A stretch of 64,000 bases of DNA from Micromussa lordhowensis (Eukaryota; Cnidaria; Anthozoa; Scleractinia; Lobophylliidae): assembly GCA_964020085.1 (NCBI GenBank), contig OZ026598.1, forward strand, positions 18,929,101 through 18,993,100. The letters run 5' to 3'. The position numbers and the translations under genes were made by a program. Under the pieces are notes generated by a model. The model was not told where the DNA came from. It saw nothing but the letters and a program-made list of their open reading frames with translations, and did not search any database. Shown here in pieces: positions 43,792 to 58,700 of this stretch. Each line of letters begins with the position of its first letter. The first letter of the stretch is position 1.

Positions 43792-46700
43792 ATGTTGGAG
43801 AGTTTGGCTGCATGGGTTCTGAGGACGTACGTTGGAGAATATGTCGAAAACCTGAACACAGACCAGCTTTCCATTGGCTATGGTAAGTCAGGCTAGAGAA
43901 TAAACGTGCTAGTTTTGACGTGTAACTTCCGCTTAATTCTTTGCGTGATACTTGCGTTACACATCGATGTGTATGTACACAACCTTCTCACTTTGCATCG
44001 CGCGTAATTCGTGGTGTCTAAGCGAACAAACACCATTCGTTTTACTAGCCTTTAGAAATTTCCTAAGATATTTGAAGACGAAATGGCATTTGTTCCTGCA
44101 GATGCCTTCTTTCTTATGTAACTGAATTTCTTGCGTGGCTGAGCTGTGATCGATGTATGCGAGCGCAGCTCTAAGCTACGCATGTAAACGTATATCATGA
44201 TTGCTTTCAGTTTTGTTGCGTAAAGCGGAAGCAGAGTATACTCGACGTAGTGCACAAAGACTCTAAGTACAAGAAATCTCCATAGTATCTCTTTTGCTGA
44301 TAAAAGTGATAAAATAAGACATCTACTTAAGAACGAGATACATGTAATCTGGTTCGATGAATTTATGAATAATTAAATTTGTATATTGTATTGTACATTT
44401 ATCGGTTAGGTAAAGTGGTTGTCTTGCAAATTTGCGTTGTAATGGGTCTTCTTGATTACATTCTTGTTGCATTATTTCATCTCGAATTTTAAAACCATAA
44501 CTGTTTTCTGATTTTTCTGATTTCTGCATTGTATACAATATTAACAAAAAGTGGTCATTTGCCAAACTTGTTTTATGACAAAAAAGCTGACTGAAGTATT
44601 TACATTGAATCCAAAAATGAGGCTTTATGTGCAAGTCACGGATATTTAATCTTCATTTCATCAAGAATTTTCTGGTGTCATCCGCATGTACATGTACGTA
44701 ACACATGTACAGTGTAGATGTAGTTCGCTGAAGGAAGAATATCTAGAGCATTTATTTATAACATGGAAAAAAGAAGCTGCAATTAACAAATTAGTAACTA
44801 ACTTCAGATTAAATTTGTCATGTTTAAGTGTTATTACACTGCAAGGCTCAGAATAGCAAACATTGTTTGTTCTTTAAAATCCATGACAGTTGATTGCACA
44901 CTCATTGTTCGTTGATGTTTTTGTAAATGATCAAGTAGACCAAATGATATTAAGTTTTTACAAGTGTTTGTTTGGTTCATAAAACAGTGTACATATGTAT
45001 CAGTTCTACTTAGAATGTGAGCTTCACTGAGATCTCAATGCAGATTTTGTGGCATCTTTTAAAAAAAAATTATACAGTCTTTCTGGTGCCTTGTTGTTTG
45101 TTTTCAATAATGTCTTCTCCTTTAAACAGCTTTTATTACACCCGCTTTCAGTGTTACGTGCATAGGTGACATCTTGGTATTATCTTTTAACATGTCATCT
45201 ATCGACATGCTATGTAAAGTAACGTTTGAAAGACCATTTAACTGTGAAACTGACAATTTTTCTGGTTATTAGTGGAAGAGATGAGAAATAAATTATAATT
45301 ACTGACCTCAAATGGCTGAAGAAGATTGTGGACTTTGCATGTTTCCCGATCTACAGGATAATTCAAACAATGATTGGCTCTCAGTAGTGACTTTCGGTAG
45401 AACTGGGCTGCTGACTGCTATTAATACATGTATTTGAAAGATGTAAACATTCAAACGAGTCAATTTATCTCTTGCAGAATGACTTGTTGATACTCCTAGC
45501 CTTATTCTGATGTGAAATAAATCCATCTTTCATGACTAAAAGTCTAGTTATGTTGAGTCCGTTTTGCTAACATTTTTGACATAGGCCAGGTTGCATAGCA
45601 TGTTGAGAGATGGCATGTTGAAAACTGAAGATACTACAATCAATGCTGGGTTATGGGGCAGCGGGCTGCTCCATTGTGAGACAGTTGGGGAGACAAAGAG
45701 ACCAGTCTGGGCATTGATGGTCCAAGCTTTATTTAACCCCTGATGGATCTAAAACACCAACACAGGATGACAGCATTTTTTAATTTCTTTGTGGCAGCCT
45801 TGAACAATGCCTTGATGGCAAAAATGTTGGCTTACCACCCTGAACACCCTAGTTGATATTGGGTATCTACAATGTACACCCCTTAGAATCAAGGGGAGGA
45901 GCATCCCCAACTCTTTCATGTGCTGCACGAGATGTCTCCTTGGGAGGGTCACCAAACTAGTTGGTCAGCTTCACACTTGATAGAAATGAAAATCTATGCT
46001 TCCAGTCAACAGATTTTGCAATATTTCCTGTTAAAGATATTACTATATAAATTTAAAAGAAATGCCAAACTAAATTACAATCTACCTGACCAGGTGCAGA
46101 GTGACCAGTGAAGAAAGATCCAAATACATTATCCACATTTGTGTGTGTAGTTGGTCGAGTTCTGCCTGTTAATTGCTCTATTTAAGGAACAGAAATATTT
46201 TCATTACATTCCTGCATAGTTTTTGGAAAGCTTATCCAGTGATTGGTATGGTGAACAATCAAACAGAGGTTCGCCTGCTATCTCAGTTCAGGAGAATGCG
46301 AAAATATCAGTGACAGCCCATGGACCAATAGCAATAGATCACCGTTTATAAATAAAGCATTTTGCTTATTTTGTGTGGAATGTAGAGACCAAAAACTAGT
46401 GGACACCGCATTAAATAATAGACCATTTCTGATATAATAAAATTCTATCTTGGCTCCGAGGCTTAGGGGAACAAAATGAAAGAAGTCACATCGAGGTTGA
46501 GGGATGAATAATTAATTTCTTTTGTTTTATTCCACCAAGCCTCGGAGCCATGTTAGCATTTTAATATATCGGAAATGGTCTATTATTCCAATCCAGAGTT
46601 AAAATGTGATTGGATTATTAGATTGAGCTTGACAAGTGACATACAAACTTTGAGGTATAAATGTGTGTTCTCAAATGTCCATGATTGTGGGATGTTCTTG

Positions 46701-49700
46701 AATGTCGAAACTGGGGCCTTAAAGGGTTCAGTTATTTTAAAGTAGATATGAGTGCACAGCCTGCTGTACCTACTCTGATATCATGTTTTTGGTAGTGAGG
46801 CCACTGTCCAAATACTGCGGGCTCCTGGAGAATGTTGTTGACAATAGTAAGCTGCCATGACACTAGCAAAAGGCTTCCAGTGTTCAGTTAAGGAAGCAGT
46901 GCCATCTGCATAGTCAGAGATGCCCTTAATGATGACCCACTCCATCTTAAGATCGTGCGCAGCACTAAAGACGCCTGTGAAAAGGAACAAATGACGCAAA
47001 ACATGTAGTTCCCCTGAATAAACCATCTTGACTTTCCAAATACAGTTGGACCCTGCTAATTTGAACTTAGTTATTTCAAACTCCCTTCTATTTCTGTCTC
47101 CCTTATCCTAAAATCAACCCTGCTTATTTCAAACGCCGTTGGTCGAGTTGAAAAATAACTATCATAATGTCAGAACACACATGTTCAACTGCAGCTGGAA
47201 GGGCTTTTCATAGCACTTTAGTCTTGTAGTGTAAAGAACTTCACCCTCGGGTGTTCTCCTCTTACTCCTGTTCAATAAAAAAAGATTTATTACACCATTT
47301 CTAAATCACTGGTGATCCTTGTGATCTAATTTGCTCTCAGCAGTGCGATGTATGCACGAATCACGCTATTTTTGCTCTAGATTGCGTCTTTTTCCCCGCC
47401 AATGAGAAATGCAACCCTAAAACAAAACAACCAATCACATTTCAAGAAGGCTTGTTTAAAGTAGCCGATCAAATTGCAGGAAATCCAGTGCTTTTTCTGT
47501 TTTGCATACAAAATGTTCCGGTCCCTTTTTAACAAACTGGGTACGTTCCTCCACTAACTATGACCGAGACGAGAACTTCGAGAAGGAGCGCGGGCTCCCT
47601 TCCCGAACAGTGGCCGGTAATCAAGCCTGGATCAATAAATATTACTACTGACCAAAATCCTATATTTAGGCGATTAAATTGTGCGATTTCAAGACGGATG
47701 TAGTAAATAAGTGGCAATATAACTTTGTGTCGTGCAATCCGACGTGCAATTTGGTCTAAAATCATACTTGTGATCACAATCCATCATGTAGGTTACATAT
47801 TAATAGGTAATGTTTTTTTTCAAATTCAATGCTGGCTCGGTTATTTGTTATCCAATTTCAAACTATTTTTAAAGACTGTCACACACCACCGGGTAAACTG
47901 TAAAGTGCGTGACCATGTCACGTCATAACATCATGTATGAATTTTGAATTGGGTAATCGGATAAAACTTCCATTATTATTCTACCTTGCCCATCCATTTC
48001 AACTGCTATTGCGTTGGGATATAATTGGACAAGCTCTTCTCGTCGCCTGTTCGAGTCAATTTCTTCTGGCCCACTCAAAAATTCACCACTGCAATGGACT
48101 TTAACATTTCTCGCTTCCATGTTCTTCAACGGGGCTATCCAAGCATCAGCGGCGTGTCTGATTAAACCAGCAATATCTCTACCTACTGGTGCAGATAAGC
48201 CGCGAGGCTGGACTCCAGTGTCTGTGACAATTTTGTCGGCATACATAGTCAACTTTGAGGAAACCACTACGTCTCCTAGTTTCAGTTTGTTTTTTTCGTG
48301 ATCCAAAGCTCCGCAGCAGCCAACACAAAACACAGCTTTCGGCAGCAATATTTCCACAGTGTTTTTCACCTGAATCAGAGTGCCTCCAGGTTTTGTAGCG
48401 CCCTCTGAACACGTAATTAATGCGATTTGTAGCGGTTTCATGCCCTCTCGTTCGCCCATCTCCCCGAAATACAGAACGCCAAGCTCTTTCAAATAGCTTC
48501 GAAACGGTTTTCTCAGAAAGAAGTAACAGGCCAGAAACTCAGTCAATAGAAGAATATCTACTGGAAGCTCGAAATGCCCCCATTGCTTGAGAGCTGTTGA
48601 AAGATTTCTTTTTTCTGGAATAGTAATACTAAGTTTTGGCGGCTCCAGTTCATTAGCTGACATCATGATGAATTTGCTGTACAACGCAAAAGAACGATGT
48701 TTGCGTAGGAGCAACAGGTCAGATTATTCAGAAGGGAAAAATCCCGGCCCACAAATGTCACTTCCGATTTCTTTGTTTCCTTCTAGTCACAGTTCCATAA
48801 CATACTACTAAAACAAGATAATACAATAGACAAAGTGAAAAAATGGGACTACTGTATTTTTAACGTGCTTTTGTTTATTAATTTTTGTTTTTGTAAACTA
48901 AAAAATACTGTGTAGTCGTCGGGTCAGGAGAACGTTATGAGTGGATGAGTGAGAGATGTACTGTATGTATGTTACACCAATCAGAATGGGGCTACTATGA
49001 TTAACCAATCAAATTGTTGCTTTTGAAAGCAAATCGTGTGTCAAGATTATTTTATGTGAGAACGGCCATCTTTGTTTTCCTATGTATATAATAAATACAC
49101 TACAGCCGAACCTTCCATAAGCGACCACCCAAAATGTCATGTCTAGGTGGTCGCTCATGGAAGGTGGTCGTAACTTGGACCACATGGGTGAAAATTTTGC
49201 CTTCTTGGCATATGGTAGGTAACTGTAGAGACTTACCCCATGCGTCAGTAGCCATAAAAACATTTCAGCTTTCCAAAAGTATTTTTTTTAGAGTACCATG
49301 GACTTCGTTTCTGATAAACTACAACGCCTTATTATCCAATTTTCGCTCTATTATCTGTCAATTGGTTGCTAACGGGAGGTTGAAAACAAAATATAATTTC
49401 AAACTTTTAGCTCTAAAATGGAAGCATTTTTTTTTTTGGAAAACTGGTCGCTGAGGAGGGGTGGTCGCTTACGATAGGTGGTCGCAACAGGAAGCAAGTA
49501 CAGTGCAATCTCGATTAACGAATCTCAGTATAACGAAGTCCTCGATATAACAAACGATTTTCCTGGCCCCAGTAATAGTAAAATATGTGGACAAGAATTT
49601 CGATACAACGAAAATGTTTTGCCAGAGTCCCTTTTCCACTGTATCCTTCAATTGGATTGACCTTATTCCGACAATTACGGTGGATAAGCCCAGGACTTTG

Positions 49701-52700
49701 TGACTGGATTTCGAAAGAGTTCTGAATTCGATGATAATCAGACGAAACAGAGTCTTTGGCGTGTACCAGCTAGTATGTGAAAATGACATGCCGGAAACTT
49801 TCAATCGTTTGCGTTACGTGTAGTGTTCGTGTAGAAGAAAGTCCAAGCCATCTTGCGCAAAATTATTTCTCTGCCAAAATCAAAGAAATTGACGACAGCT
49901 AGCTATGATTAATGAACGAGCAGACTGCCGAGTTTTGAAACGTGTGTTTTGTTGCAAGTAAATGTAATGATGGAGATACAAACGAGATACAACCCTAAGT
50001 TACAACTGGTTTAACAGCGCTCCAAGCTGCGCCCATTTTGGTTGCCATGGCGAATTAAAAAACAAATGTTCGACAGTGATTCCGACAGGTCATGATCAGG
50101 TCGCCACCAACAAGGTTTTTTTGTAGTGTAATCAATCACTAAGCCAAACGAGTTCAACCACAATCTTTGCATTTTTGTCTTCCTTACCATTGTCTTTTCC
50201 CTTTTATTCACGTTCCTGATCTGAAGTTCAACAACAAAAACACAACTGTAAATGAAAACTAAGGCGTTTTGAATGTGGGCTCGTCGTGGTTAGCGGCATT
50301 AGCTTCATGTAAAATGTCCATCTTTGGAAACTTTGTATGTACGGAAAGAGGTCACTAAAAGGCAATTTCTGAATTTAATTGAGCTTGGATTTCTGAGTAA
50401 ACAACTTGACACTTTTGTTTTCCACACACGAGTAGTCACAATCCGTGGGGACAGACTCCCATATGAAAAGGACGGGGGGAGGGGGGGGGGTTCAACCTCA
50501 AAATATCGCACACAGCAGGAGCTGTGTGCCTAAGTATATATTTTGAGCCAGAAAAAAAAAGACAGGAGATAATGTATTGTTTCAGAATTGTTACCTCTTA
50601 AGGTTAAAAAATTGCAAGTCACACCCACAAAAGGATCGATCTTGGTACTTCTTAGGGATTCTCTTCAAAATGGGTGACGTGCAGCCCATCCTTTTAATAG
50701 GGGTAGGGGTAGGGGGAGATATGTTGGTATTTGTTCCCTATTTTAGTAAAGGAGTGCTACTGACCCTGATAAGAAATGGTTCATTGTTGTAAGGGCAGCT
50801 AGGTCATAACAGATGTACATGTACAACCTTTTATCTCCTGTCTTGTCAATGTTCATAGGCACTGTGGATCTTCATAACCTGCCATTAAAGAAGACAGCCT
50901 TGAAAGGTCTTGAGCTGCCATTAGAGGTGAAATCAGGGTTTATTGGACATCTGCAGCTCTCAATACCCTTGCGGCGACCAAAGTCTGAGCCATGGATTGT
51001 GCATATTAAGAAGCTATATCTTGTTGCTGGGCCTCTTCAACATTCAGAGGTAATGTTACATGACAAACAGCATTTGTATCAATTACTGTTGTCAGTGACA
51101 TCTTTGAAACTGGCAGAGGTAATGTATGTTTGGCAAGTGTTCAGTAGTGTTAACTACAATAAGGTTGTTAGGTTGTGGTCTTTCTAATATTAACTTTGAG
51201 CAGCAAACAGCTACTGAAGTTTGAACTGAAAAAAATATATTGACAAGGCACAGAGACCACTTTTAACAACTGTAGTGTTAAGACTGTACTAAAATAACAA
51301 GTTTTGCTAGATTCTAGATCTAGCGACAAAACAACAATTCTCAACCTAGTGAATGCTTTGATAAAAGACATTATAGTTGTTACGAAGGCAGAAATTAAAC
51401 TTGAGGAGTAAAACACCACCAACACCAATGACAGAAAACACCAATTGAGGCTGGCTCTGTTTATGATGAGAAGCTTGCTTTATTTTTATAAAAAAATACT
51501 CGAACAATGCTTACATGCAGTGTGGTAACGCTCATTTGCTTTACACTAGCGATCTCCGGTCATCTCAGCAAAGTGATCAGTTGAAAGCTTGCTCTAATAT
51601 TCTCTTCTGTACTCAGAGTAGAACCAGTGGAAGTAGTCTAGTCTTTTCTTTTCTTTAGTACAATGAAGAAGAAGAAAAAGATCGGGAAAGGGCTCGTAAA
51701 AGAAAACGCCTGGATGCTTTGGAGGCTCAGTGGCTTGTAAGTAGAGTGATAAATCCTTTTCCTTTTGACTTTATTATGTATTCAAATATTTAAATAATAT
51801 TGATCAATTATTAAATAGCTTCAATTTTGTTTCAAGACATGAGAGGTTGGTAATGTTAGGAAGTAGTCAAAGTTTGAATCAATCATCTATGTACAGTGTG
51901 CCCTGGTCCTAAAGTTTGGGTTTGAAAGCCTGCTCAAGTGTGACTGTTCATTGACAGCTATTGATCATTTTTGGAAGGAAAATAATATTGATTTTTATAT
52001 ACCTAGACTTTCACTCAACAAAACGAGCACTGTGATTGGTTGATTCTTGGTCACATGCCCCTGGTCCCCGGTCGGGATACATTTCCACAGTTGTTGCCAT
52101 CCATCTTTGTTCATTTGTGTTTGCTATAATTAGTGTTTAAGGGGAAGTCTAAATATATAACAAAGCACTTAATGTATGGTCCCTCGGGAAATTAGTTAGT
52201 TTCATTTTCCCTCGAGTCCTGATGTTCCTTGGGAAAACAAAACTAGGTTTTTCCCTTGGGACCATACATGTTCAATTAAAACTTAATCTAAATCTCCGTG
52301 GAATTATTTTTGTTTTAACAGGCAGCTAGAAATGAAAACAATGGAGGCTTCTGGTCTGGTTCATGGTGGCCATCCTTGTATTCATCCTTCTCTACAACAA
52401 TCGTTGAAAACTTACAGGTACAGTATCATTAAATTTGTCTTTTGTGAGAATGCCAATTAGTCAATTAATATGGATGCCATAAAATCCTGTTGATAGACCC
52501 TTCTTGTGCCACCTTTTTGGTTTCATGCTCATGTAGATCCATCTAGCTGAGTTAACAAAGAATCCCTTCCAAGTATTTATAAAGTTTCTACATCGAGAGA
52601 GGAATAGCTAACCATAATTTGTTGAAAACAATATTCAACAGCAAAATTAAACAGTAGAAATACTTATAGTACTAGGTAAAAAAAAAATTGTACGTAAATG

Positions 52701-55700
52701 CATGTCGGAAAGTGCTTTTTATTACTCTCAGTTGTAATGGACCACTTTGTGAAATCCCTATTTAAACTACTTTCAAGCAGTTGTATCTAGAAGCAGGATT
52801 TTGATATATTCAAACTGTCTCTTGTCTCTTACATGTAGTGTAATAGTTATTTTTACATAGAAAATTACAGTAGCTTTTCTTTAAAATGCTAGAAATGTAA
52901 AAAGTTCATACATGTACCTCCCTGGTTAAACAATAATTGTTCTGTTGTATGTTGTTAATTTTTATTCTCTCTTTGCTCTAGCTTGTTATTAGCGATGTAC
53001 ATTTTCGCTATGAAGATGCATCAACCAAAGAGTCCTTACCTTTTGCATTTGGCATTACCATTGCAAAACTCTCTGCTCAGTCTACCAATGAAAACTGGGT
53101 AAGTGTTAAATTGCCCATATCGTCAATTTTTTTTATTTTCTTATCTGATTCTATATACCACCCAATGAACTTCTGCCAAAGAAAAAATCGATTTGGATAA
53201 AATGCAGTCTTTTTTAGAAGTTTTAAAATTTTTCAAATTTGCCGTCATTTTGGTCCACCATTCGCACCAGTCTTCCCTTCGTTTTGAATGAGTTGTGACG
53301 TAGATTAAGGAACAAGTGACTTCAGGCTTGACTCATCTCGCTTGTTTTACCTCTGTAAATGTAAGTTAGTAGCTCATACAAAATGCTGGAAAGGAGCATT
53401 TTGCATGGACTACAAAGCTAAATTTACAGAGGTAAAACAAGTGAGATAAGTCAAGCCTGAACTCACACGTTCCTGAATGTACGTCACAATTCTGAGCATG
53501 TTGATGCTGTGATCAGCAGCAAGGGTCGACCGCATGAAAATAGGATTTTCAGGTTTTTAAAACTTCAATAAAAAATCGCTTTTTATCCAAATCAAAAAAT
53601 TTTTTCGCAGAAGTTCATTGCATGAAACATAGAATCACATGGGAAAATAAAAATTTTGATGATATGGGCACTTCAACATTAGTTTTGGACAAGGTTTGAA
53701 CTGTAAGAAACTAATAAAAGTGAATTGTAAAAAAACGTGAATTTGTTTAGCATGAGCTTTTTCCTGGGTGGGAAAGTTGTGTTATGTTCTAAGTTTCATT
53801 TGGGAGTCATTCGGGATTATTTTATTTCGGAGTCTTAAATCAAGAAATTATTGTACACTTAACACTGTATAGCACCTGCCTATCAACAGACTTATAACAC
53901 CTATGCACACTGGATAATTACAGATGTATCTATGTTTTGGTTTACAGAATCCAGAGGAGATCATTCAAAATGAACGGTCAATTAAATACAAGTTAATTGA
54001 GTTGCAAAATATGGCCATCTACTGGGACACTGATGTGACTCTTGTAGGTGACTTACCATCAAGAGATCTTGAGGTGAGAACTACTGCATGTCGTGCACAC
54101 CTCATGCTGGTGCTGTTTACTTGTTCTAAAGGCTGAAATACTGTGAACTTGAACATTTTGATGCAAACTTGGATCAAATATTGTTCTCAGTATATTATTG
54201 TGTAGCTTAATTTTATGCAATTTGGTGAAGAGACTGATATCCTACAATGGGTACCCGCAGGTGTTTTTCCATAACCTGCCTGGGGGGGGGGGGGGGGGGG
54301 TAGGGTATCTTAACGTCTGTTACCTGGAGAGAAACTGGTCTCTAGTATGAAAGACACCCTTCATACCACGCAAACGTTTTGCCAAGTGCCACTCTGCCTA
54401 CTTTTGACTTGCCCCTATATTGATGGAGCAGTGCCAACGTTTGGTTCAGTTGGCAAGGACAACTCTTTTTTCAAAATAAATGCTTGGTAAAAGATGCCAT
54501 TGTAAAGAGTCGGTAACCCTCCTACCAGGGACAGTGTTTCTTCATATAAACAGAGATTTAGATTCACATGAGCATCCCATCATGCTATTGAATAACTGGT
54601 TTGTAAGCTGTTAGGGCAAATGATGAGTAGACCTAACTTCTATCTAACTTGTTGAAGGTGAAGACAATAGTACTTTTTTACTTTCAGAGTGCACTTCAAC
54701 GAATGATTAATAGGAACCAGGGAGAAGCTGGCTTTAGTGTGAGTACTTTTAATATCATGTTACATGTATTTTTAGTTGCATTAAATAGCAACTTGCAACT
54801 TTATATAAAGAGAACATGATAACTTTTAACTTACAGTGATTCCTTTCTATAAAATATCCAAGATGTTATTGGTCTATGCATGTAGGTATGTTTAGATGAG
54901 GGTATGTGTTATGCCGCAAAATGTAATAGCGCAGTGCGAGAAGACATTTCATTGATAACATTTGCTTTAAAAGGATAACAGATCTTTATTTTCAGATTGA
55001 CTTTATAACCAACCCTAGCACAGAAAATATTTGAAAAAAGCAACCAAATGAGAAATGAGATCATGCATTAGAATGGAAGAAATAAATCCTGCTGCTGTCT
55101 AAATGCCGCTCGTTGTCCATTATGATGAGAGTTAGAACAGTAGAATTGCACTGCCAGGACCGGAACATGTGTTGGTTTAGTCCATAAAAGCAATTGACAG
55201 TCTCTGATAACGGAAGTTTCTTTCAATCAATAGTCTAATTTTTGCCAGGGATTCAGCAGCTGTCCATATTAGCGGGGTGTCCGAAATATAGCAAGGTGTC
55301 CACAAGGCGAGAAATGACTGTATTCCAATCATCACACCCTTCAATAACAATGTGGTGCTTATTCGAAACATACGATCTCTGGAGTTGAAGATTGTGAAAG
55401 TATGAAGGGGTAACAACACGATCTACCACCTGATTCCACCTGACTCAGCTTGTACACCAAGTTGAACCAAATAATAGAATTCACCTACTTTAGGATAACG
55501 TTGGCCGATCGAGTCATAATACTGGTTTTAAGATAATCATAGTACCTGTTTGAAAGCTATTACCTTTTGCGTTATTACAATATGCATTAGAAAAATTATT
55601 ATAGTTTGCGTCCAAAAGTTATTACATTTTGCGTTGACTTTTTGATTACATTTTGTGTCAGTGTTATAACATTTTGTGTTAGTATTACATTTTGCTGCAA

Positions 55701-58700
55701 TTCTTATGTTTTTCCATGTTTACATAGTCTCATCTAAACACTTGGGGAGGGGGGGGGGGGAGGTTGAGTGAAAGTTGTGCAAACCCTTGACTGCATCTCA
55801 GATTTGCATAGTTGTCTTGAATTCCCCGAGCCCCCTCTCATATAAACAGGGAAAAAGTGCTCTATTGTTTATATTAGGTAGAAGTCAGAACTACAGGAAA
55901 GGAATATGAAGCCTGGTGACCGAAAAACATCCTCAAGAATATGTGTCTAGTCTTGCCTGTAGTGTACCAAGTGTTCTGAATCAAATAAAATAATTTATGT
56001 CTATGCGCTGATCTAAGTTTGATGCTTAAGTAGAGTAAAGTGGATCAACAAAACCTACCCAAAACAAAGTAATCCCTTTTTCCCCAACAAGACAAAAATG
56101 TTTTAAATCCTAATTCCAGTAAATGTATAGTAGCAACAATAACCAACATTCCCACATGCTTTTTGTTCTATTTCATCAGAAGCATCAGTACATCTTGCAG
56201 CCAACAAGTGCACAAGCTAAGATGAAGAGGAATGCTAGTGCTTTGCCTCTGAGGTCTCGACAAATGCCGCGTTTTGTTGTGGATGTTCATGTGGAAAAGA
56301 TTCCATTGTCACTGGAGGACACGCAGTACAAGATGTTGATTGCTTTGATTGATGGGTTTGAAAGACATTTCAGACAACGTCGGTACCTCAAGTGGAGGCC
56401 TAAAAATCCAATCAAGCAAAAGTAAGGTTTCTGTATATATATATATATTCTGTCAGTAAAGTGAATATGTCAATTCACCAAAATATTTATGATTGCAATC
56501 ATGTACTTGCACTGTGTAATAATACAAAGGTGTACTATATCTCATGTGTAAGATAAGACACACATGATCAGTATGGATTGACACCTGGCAAAGACATCTG
56601 GAGTACTGCAAGGGCTATCTGAAACCTATTAATAATGTTTAATAAATTAGTTTTGAGAACTACAATATGAATTCCAAACTTTTGTAAATATTAAGAATTC
56701 CTGTTGTGGGGCTTAATTCCAAGAAAGATAGGTTTTCTGGTGGAGATGCACACATGAACATGTACTTGTAAGCTGACAATGCCGAGAATAAAGAGACATA
56801 CAGGTATGCCCATAATGGAAGCCTTTACTGCTGCTCAATTGCAGAACACTGGCCTTCATGTAGTTCATTAGTCACCCAAGACATCACTGATATGCCCTAG
56901 CACCTGATTGCTCGTACCATTTCAGATTTTTTTTGGAGGATTAATTATTTCATTGGATAATCATTGCCTGGATTTAATTAAGGAATAAGGCACAGATTAT
57001 TTATGAAGAGCTTTTAATCAGCTTGTCATGAGTGCAGGACAATCCCAATTCCTGATACATACTTTATTAACGTGACTAACGCTTAGCTATATAAAGCTGG
57101 TTTACAGGTCATGCAGTCACAGAAAGAAAAAACTACCGGTAGAATAATATTACAAATAAGATAGATGATTGCCAACGAGCCAGCCGAGCGAAGACGCTCA
57201 GCTGGCGAGGCGGCAGAGAATAGTGCCGCGCGAAGAATGGCGTATGCGAAAAAATTCTCGATCGAGCTCTGAAAAGTGTAACTGTAAGGTGTAAGATGTA
57301 ACAATGGCTCAGTTTGAGCCAATTGCAAGAACGGAACTATTCGAGCTATTGTAATTTTTAGCCAATCAGGAGGCGCGTTACATCTAGACTTGTCTCGTGG
57401 AATATCATTGTTTTCTTTGCTGTTGTGTTTATCCAACTGTGAACAATTTCATAGTCTCAGAACATATCGAACCAGTGTGTTTCCTCTTTCACTTTATCGA
57501 AATGAAAGTTCAATTGGGGAGCGTACCCTTTACAAAACTCTTCTTCTAATTCGAATATTCAGGAAAACTGTCAGACAAGAGCAAATCCAAGACACAAAAT
57601 CGACACGAAACCGAACCAGCGTGTTCACCACAGAATTGAACGAGCGTGTTCATGAATCGAAACAGTGTATTCCTTCTCTGTTTACCTATATCGAACTGAA
57701 AGTTCCATCGGGCAGCTTTTTTGGAAAGATTGTGTTCACCAGTCGAACCACTAGTGCAAATCCAGTGTTGAAATCTAGTATATCGAACTGAAGGTTGAGT
57801 CGGCAGTGTTTCCGAAAAGAACTGAACGAGCGTGTTTATCATACAGTCGAATCCAGTGTTCAAAACACAAATCGGATCTGTTTTGCCACAGAATTAGACG
57901 AGTCGTGTTCATTAATCAAACTAGCGTGTTCACTTTCACTTTGACTTTGCCCATCATATTGAACTGAAAGTTCGACCGAGCAGCGATACATTCCAATACT
58001 CTTGATATTCAGGGATTGCGTGACGAACGTTACCGGCCGGTAAACGCGTAATAATTTTCTCTCGGTAATGTTTGCAACAGAAGAGAACCAAAAATCCGTT
58101 ATGCTGTATTAATAAACCCCTTATTATAGCACAAATTATTCGCTCGTTGGCACTCTATCGATAGGTATACCTAGTATGATAGAATAAGACATACATGTGT
58201 ACATGTATGATAGAATTACATTTGTAGATACATGTACCTATGACCGCCTTGCACGCCTGTTACCATTCAGATACATGTATCGCATATCGTGCTTAGGAAT
58301 AAAGAATTTCTCACAAGCTTGACTATGTACTATCATTAGATGTATATTATTATTTTTTGTGTCATTGTTAAGTAATTCCTTACTATGATTTATTTTTTGC
58401 TAGTGCAAGAGAATGGTGGCAGTTCTCAAAAAAATGCATTACGCAGTCAATTAAAGAGAGAAATATGCATCAAACTTGGAGTTTTGCTGTCAAACGAGCT
58501 CAGGACATTGTGAAGTATGTCAAGATATATTCACAACATCTTACATCTGCCACAGTGGAATCTTTGCTTAAGGTAACTGATGAATTTCTTTAATCAGTTT
58601 TTTGTTTGGAGATACATAGACAACTTCATTTTTGTATATTCAGTTGAAATTCTTTTATACATTCAAATAGATTGTGTATTAACTGACATATAAATTCTGA

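Noticed and set aside
48667..48714. Upstream extension of the nucleoside phosphorylase frame to 48714
   Set aside because: The first codon there is TTG; the first ATG is at 48664-48666.
57390..57863. 133- and 105-codon frames in VPS13D intron 8
   Set aside because: Lie in a degenerate repeat cluster between well-phased VPS13D exons.
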